64,000 bases of DNA from Deroplatys truncata (taxonomy: Eukaryota > Arthropoda > Insecta > Mantodea > Mantidae). The notes under the pieces are model-generated. The model was not told where the DNA came from. It did no database searches and saw nothing but the letters and a program-made list of their open reading frames with translations. Made by a program: the position numbers and the translations under genes. Location: assembly GCA_030765065.1 (NCBI GenBank), contig CM060988.1:176865065-176929064 (forward strand). Reading direction: 5' to 3'. Each line of letters begins with the position of its first letter. Within the stretch, counting starts at the first letter, position 1. Shown here in pieces: positions 58,793 to 64,000 of the stretch.

Positions 58793-58925
58793 CATGTTTC
58801 CAAAAATGCTTTTTTTGGATTCAGGGGGTCTCAAAACGTGTATTTCCAGTGAAATCTCCGTATCGAATTTTTGGGTGGAATGCAATACTTCCCTTACTTA
58901 CTATACGTAGTAGAGAAAGTAAAAA
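58004..58925 (+). mobile_element. Family A copy, second in tandem
   Basis: It starts TCTGATGTGTTACACTCACA directly on the terminal A run of the previous copy and ends ACGTAGTAGAGAAAGTAAAA. It is about 90 bp longer than the first copy because it keeps a block (GCACATACATATCTCTTAAT) that the first lacks. CA tract 58744-58789. Confidence 0.92.
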
Positions 58926-58971
58926 TAGTTTGTTCAAGAGTAGAGAAAGTAATGTAAGTGCAACATATCAG
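58926..58971 (-). repeat. Family fragment, minus-strand 5' end
   Basis: It reads TAGTTTGTTCAAGAGTAGAG and on to AAGTGCAACATATCAGA, 46 bp in inverted orientation directly after the tandem pair. Confidence 0.75.
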
Positions 58972-59765
58972 ACTTTCTATTTTCAACCCCTTATTTAAAA
59001 ATCCATGTGCGATGCCCTGTAAGAGTGGAAATAAAGCGGAAATACGAGCCCAATATGGTATATTACTGATTTATAAGTAACCGTATTAATGTTTGACCAT
59101 GCTCTCTGTGAGAGGTATGACCAAAAGCTTTTGACACGAATTACAACGCCGTTTCATACACGCGCCAGCGACGCTTGTGATGTGTGATGCCACTTTGGAG
59201 AGATTCATCCCTACTTGACGACTACGGCTACGACGGGGAAGGAAAATTGGTTTAACTGGTTTCATTTAGTATCCCCTCTCACGCGTAATAACCTGCAGCC
59301 CAGAGGTCGGGTTTCATGGAGTTAATATGTTTTCAAATACGTACTCGGCCGTGAAAACGCAACAGGCGTGTAACGCTTTTAAAACGAGCGAAAAATACAT
59401 TTGAGCGTATTATTACCGCATTTAGCAGCATAAACTCAACTGAAGAGGGAATTAATGATCAACCAGTAATTACTGGCTGTTACACCCACGGTTACTAACT
59501 GCCGTTATTGCATTGGTCTGGACCGGCCGTTAGTTTAGTTTTGAGCACGGTGTCTAGCACGCAATGTTGTGCGGTAATGCGGAAGCAGCTTCTACACCGC
59601 TGTGCACAGTGGCGGACTGGCTCTCAATTGAGGCATTGTTATTATCATTACCAGGGCCCGGATTCTGGTGACATGTCATATTTAGGTTGTTGCATTATAG
59701 CACGGCTAACGTATACATTTATAAATAGGTCCCAGATTATGAAAATGCGTATTTATTAGGTAACT
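58972..59765. other. Unassigned DNA
   Basis: No motif is recognised. It is less AT-rich than the neighbouring repeats; an 83-codon frame at 59508-59759 has no domain. Confidence 0.5.
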
Positions 59766-60554
59766 TTTACTTTCTCTACTACGTATAGTAACCAGGGGAA
59801 ATATTGTATTCCACCCAAAAGAGTTTTAAGGCACCTTGAATAAAAAAAAAAAGGCCTTTGAGTGTTTGTGAACAGCATAACCCAAAAACGAAACGTCGGA
59901 TCAACACCAAACTTGGTATTTGAGTTCAGTACCTTCCAAAGATGCAACACGAAGATTTTCAAGAAAATCCCCCACTCCAGACTACCCTTTACATGGAAGA
60001 TTTTTCTAAAACTTTGATTTTCTAAAAAATGGCTAACGATTTTGATTAAACTAAATGTTTATCTTGTATTTTCTGAAAATAGCCTCTGAAGTCCACTTCA
60101 TTCGGAAGAAATTTTGTATAATCTTGTATAACTGGTAAACGTTAAGCGATAGGCGAAAACGTACTTAAAATTGTGGATCTCTTTAAAACAGACAATTTAT
60201 TTTAAATACGTTTTTTGTGGTATAAGCCGTTTCTGAAATATCCGTTATTAAAAATTAGAGTTGTTCATTTCTTGATCGCTCTCTTAAGCCCTTTCACCAT
60301 TCAGTTGTTTCTCGCGATGTCATGGAAACAGTATGGAATTTTAAGGCAGCGTATAGCGTCCAGTTGTTAAACATTTGACTATCGCTGTTCTCTTTATATC
60401 TATAACGAAATATGTAATGTAGCTATTTCTGCAAACGTTTATTTGCATTACAATTTAGTAGGTAATGATAAAAATAAGCGTAAGTAAGAATAATTTGTGT
60501 ACGCACTGATAAACGATAGAGGGAAGAGATAGTCATGTGAATGTATCACATCAG
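59766..60554 (-). mobile_element. Family B copy, full length, minus strand
   Basis: It reads TTTACTTTCTCTACTACGTA at the left and ATAGTCATGTGAATGTATCA, CATCAGA at the right. The microsatellite is lost and replaced by an A run. Confidence 0.88.
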
Positions 60555-60954
60555 ATGTTTTAAAAATGTTATGCCATTTTCTACTTTAGGACTTTTTTTT
60601 TGCGATTTTATGTAATTATTTTGTCATTTTTTAACCTCTGTGTCGTTATTTGGACATTCTTTGCACTTACATTAAGTATATAACAGAGGTTTACATTATC
60701 GATATTTTACATAAAGGTAATTTTCAAAGTATCAGAAATGTCACTATACAACTAAGAAATAAGAGTAACTTTGTACAGTCTTCACTTACGTTTGAGGGGG
60801 GGATCGCATTTCTATTTAATAGTTAGTTTGGAGAGGGTTGCTTGTGGGTTCAGAGGTGGCTATAGTCAGGGGAGCAGGTATCGTTAGAGTTATGGATTCA
60901 TATCCCAAACTAGGGATGAGACAATCTTTTTAATTTTTGCGTAAACGAGTACGG
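60555..60954. other. Unassigned DNA
   Basis: Nothing is recognised. Confidence 0.5.
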
Positions 60955-61045
60955 ACACCTCAAAACGTGCATTTCCTGTTAAATGTCATTATTGACTTTT
61001 TGGATGAATGTACCGCTACCTCTAGATTTATAAAAAATAAAAATT
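60955..61045 (+). repeat. Family fragment, 3' region
   Basis: It reads CACCTCAAAACGTGCATTTC and GTTAAATGTCATTATTGACT, then AAAAATAAAAA; very diverged. Confidence 0.5.
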
Positions 61046-61049
61046 CGTA

Positions 61050-61330
61050 TTAACTGCAGTTTTGTTGCTTTCGTGTATCATTACTCTCTTTTCTGATAGT
61101 TAATGAAAATATTATTCCACCCCAAAGTTTCAATAAGAAGACCTTATCGGAAACACATGTCTGGAAGTCTCCTGAACCATAAAGTATTTTACGAAAAGGT
61201 GCGCGTGCGTGTGTATGAGAGAAGAGAGGAACAGTCCGTGGGTACTTACTAGAAAGCGAAAACTTGGATAAGTACCAAACTTGGCACGATCGAGTACGAA
61301 GCAAAGAGATGTCTTATTTCTACAAATGTG
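61050..61330 (-). repeat. Family fragment, old minus-strand copy
   Basis: Reversed blocks include TTATTCCACCCCAAAGTTTC, a GCGCGTGCGTGTGTATGAGA microsatellite relic and GGATAAGTACCAAACTTGGC. Confidence 0.55.
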
Positions 61331-61347
61331 AATCAACTTAGCTGCCG

Positions 61348-62198
61348 TTTTTACTTTCGCTACTGCGTAGAGTAAGTAGGGGAAGTATTGTATTCCACCC
61401 AAAAAAATCGATACTGAGATTTTACCGGAAATACATGTTTTGAGACCCCCTGAATCCAAAAAAAAGCATTTTTGGAAACATGTCCGTGTGTGTGTGTGTC
61501 TGTCTGTGAACAGCATAGCTCAGAAACGAACAGTCGGATAAACACCAAACTTGGTATTTAGGTTCAATATCTTCCAAGGATGCGACACGAAGGTTTTCCA
61601 GAAAATCCCCCCACCCCAGATTACCCTTTACATGGAACATTTTTCGAAAATTTTAATTTTCTCAAAATTGCTCTAACGATTTTGATTAAAATATCATATG
61701 TTTAAGATATTTTCATGGCAAATGAAATGTATATCTCGAATTATCTGGGAATGTCCCCAAAAGTATTCTTCATTGTGAACGACTTTTGCATAACTGGTAA
61801 ACCATAAGAGATAGACAAAATGTTACTTCACAAAAAATGTAGATCGCGTTAAAATACACAATTTATGTCGTATACATTTTTTTTATTGAGTGAACCATTT
61901 TCGAGATATTGCTTGTTATTCCCTTAAATTTTCCAATACTTATACTTTTTCTCAAATGGTAGTACGTTATTCATTTTTTTTATGTGCTGGACATGCAAAG
62001 AGAAACGAATGCTCAACATAGCAACCACCTCTTAAAGGATTTGACTATCGCTTAAATACTACCATATTCCCCTTGCACCTACAAGAAAATTAGCAATAAG
62101 ATTAACATCTCAATTAACATGAAGCATATGGAGAATAAGCGTTTGTAAAAATAGTTTGTACAAGAGTAGAGAAAGTCATGTGAGTGTAACACATCAGA
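61348..62198 (-). mobile_element. Family A copy, full length, minus strand
   Basis: The left reads TTTTTACTTTCGCTACTGCG (3' end) and the right AGAGAAAGTCATGTGAGTGT, AACACATCAGA (5' end). The GT tract is at 61487-61502. Confidence 0.9.
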
Positions 62199-63060
62199 TT
62201 TTTTTATTTATTTTATGTCGCTTTACTATATGGTCATATCGCGATGGATCTGTTAGGAGATACTTCGTGGAGGATACCTCGGTGTGTGGAGAACACTTAG
62301 CCTTCTAGGTCTTCTACCTGTACCATACCATCCTACTTCGCCGCATGTGCACAGCAACTGTACCTCTGCTTCTGTGACGAGCAAATGACAACCTCCACAC
62401 GTGTACACAGAGGTACTGTGTTCCTCCCACGAGAATGTGTCTGTAAGGAATGTGTTGACATCAACAATTCTAGCGCTATCTGAGAAAGATTATGGCTCTA
62501 ATTTCAACATATCCTCAAGACTTCAGGCCTCCTAGAAAGCATACGCTCTTCTGCTAGTAATGCTGAATGACCAATTGCTTTTGTTTGCTTTGTCGTCACA
62601 GATTTTAACAATGTTAGCAACTATTTTTCAGGCTTGACTCTGTAGAATTCTTCCTTTCTTACTGGGCATTGTTAATAGCTTTATAAAGCACTAGAAAACA
62701 CTTACACATGCTGGAATACTAACGTTGGCGATGTTTTAATGTAAATAGTAGATCTATTTATGACATCATGAGGTGCCATGTGGTACTATACTCCCTCACT
62801 CTTCCGGAGAGCAGAACATCCCGCAAACGTTTTCTCGTCAGAGCCTACAGTATCTGCACAACAACTGTAGTTGCTTCTACACGTGCCGGGCAGATGCCAT
62901 TAGGTGCCGTCCAGTGTACCTGCTTTTATTATTTGTAGATAGATGGCAGAGCATTCGCTATTACTATCTATTTTTTTATTTTACTATTGTTTTAGACTTA
63001 AGATGGAACTTTGGGTCGTGGTATTAAACATTCAGTCTGGTATTTACTTTGGTAACTGTA
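62199..63060. other. Unassigned DNA
   Basis: No gene or known repeat is identified. Two overlapping frames at 62773-63200 carry no domain. Confidence 0.45.
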
Positions 63061-63170
63061 GGAAACCAACAAAAAACTCTAGTCAGATTGGTCGGCCCAC
63101 GGGATTTGAACCCGTGCCTCCCGAAAACGGACCACAGACGTTACCGCCTGAACCATCCCGCTCGGTAGCT
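63061..63170 (-). mobile_element. tRNA-derived SINE fragment
   Basis: The minus strand reads CCGAGCGGGATGGTTCAGGC (A-box-like), then GGCACGGGTTCAAATCCCGT (B box) and GGGCCGACCAATCTGACTAG. It shares the GAGCGGGATGG start with the SINE at 24619 but differs in the body. No flanking target duplication is seen. Confidence 0.75.
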
Positions 63171-63257
63171 GCAGATTTGTTCAACATAATTATAGCATAA
63201 CATTAGTTTTCATGGTCCTATGTAACTGGCTCTGCAAAGAAAGAATCTTGAAAACAA

Positions 63258-64000
63258 TCTGATGTTCCATTCACACTATTTTCTCTACTCACTCTTCCAC
63301 AAACTATTGTTAAAAAGTCTTATTGTTAATAGAGATAAACATTTATTACACATTTCGTTGTAGATATAAGGACGATACAGTACCTAAAGTGACACTCCGA
63401 TTTTTCAATCGCGGATCGCTATGTGATGTCTCAAACTCCGTGCTCTTTGCATGCCCATGGGATATAACGAGTTGCCACTTGAAAAATACAAGTATTTGAA
63501 AATTACAACCAATGACAAAATATATCTCGGAAGTGGTTAAGGTCATAAAAAAGAATTATTTGACATAAATTGTGTGCTTTAACGTGATCTACTTTTTTTG
63601 CGTAGTAAGATTTTTTTCTGAACCCTTATGGTTTACGAGGTATAAATCTGATTCAGAATGAACACGACTTCACAGGTTAATCACAGAAAAGACAACATAT
63701 AATTTTTATTGTCATTAAAATATCTTAATTAAGTATTTAATCAAACGGTGTAGAGGGTAGTGTAAGATGGAGGAACTTCCTTCAAAATTGTGTGGCATCT
63801 TTGGAAGATACTAAACTTAAATACCAAGTTTGGTATGCATCGAACATTTCGTTTTAGAGTTATGCTTTTCACACACACGAACCTTCTTCTAAAAACGGAT
63901 TTTGTTAATCCAGGGGACCTCAAAACATTACTTATTTCTGGTGAAATCTCGACATAGAACCTTTTTCTGGAATAAAATACATCCTCTACTTAAAGAACCT
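63258..64000 (+). mobile_element. Diverged family B-like copy, cut by window end
   Basis: It starts TCTGATGTTCCATTCACACT and reaches CATCCTCTACTTAAAGAACC at the window edge, just short of the 3' hairpin. Its 5' third resembles the copy at 25156-25904, so the two may form a third subfamily. Confidence 0.75.

Overview
The window looks like intergenic DNA from a large, repeat-rich arthropod genome, most likely an insect. The evidence is AT-rich DNA, many decayed IS630/Tc1/mariner (ITm) transposons of insect type, RNase-H-bearing LINE fragments, tRNA-derived SINEs, and (CA)n/(GA)n microsatellites. A cockroach or other Blattodea is my guess from the overall look of the transposases; that is memory, not proof. 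I found no host protein-coding gene, no rRNA gene and no intact tRNA gene. Every coding stretch I recognise belongs to a mobile element, and every one is broken.

Three things dominate. (1) A 3.5-kb tandem satellite (2157-5685) has a 76/77-bp unit and a clear higher-order repeat of 7 or 8 units. (2) A dispersed family of about 0.8-0.9 kb, called here family A (younger) and family B (older relative), is present in more than 30 full or partial copies on both strands and covers roughly one third of the window by hand tally. Its copies share a 5' start near TCTGATGTGTTACACTC, a 12-bp perfect subterminal inverted repeat, an internal CAGA/CA microsatellite, a short 3' hairpin and an A-rich insertion site. 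It encodes nothing convincing and may be a non-autonomous Helentron (HINE) or MITE-like family. (3) There are at least eleven DDE transposons spanning several ITm groups (DD34D, DD34E, DD37D, DD41D-like and a long-tailed DDE_3 type), several with both terminal inverted repeats and TA duplications.

Layout: Tc1 remnant (1-1098); old family copies; satellite (2157-5685); unique DNA with a poly-A run; DD41D-like element split by a family A copy (7993-10118); old copies and a LINE fragment (10230-12095); family A/B copies with a tRNA-like SINE (12096-18086); LTR-like repeat split by family A (19332-21196); endonuclease (EEP) fragment (22229-22492); family copies with a SINE carrying a 10-bp target duplication (23905-25904); mariner (26660-27775); family B split by another ITm element (29195-31236); inverted-repeat deletion element inside a family copy (32657-33755); second LTR-like copy (34637-35345); DD37D element (36551-37815); family B holding family A (37922-39215); mariners (39611-40794, 42636-43561, 45645-46373); a LINE interrupted first by a mariner and then by family A (47556-50394); Tc1 (50608-51722); DDE_3-type transposase (53247-54773); DD41D-like element with long terminal repeats (55420-56953); tandem family A copies (57173-58925); more family copies and a SINE to the end.

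Nothing here works together as a pathway. The interest lies in the nesting order of the elements, which gives a relative history, and in what the abundant family really is.
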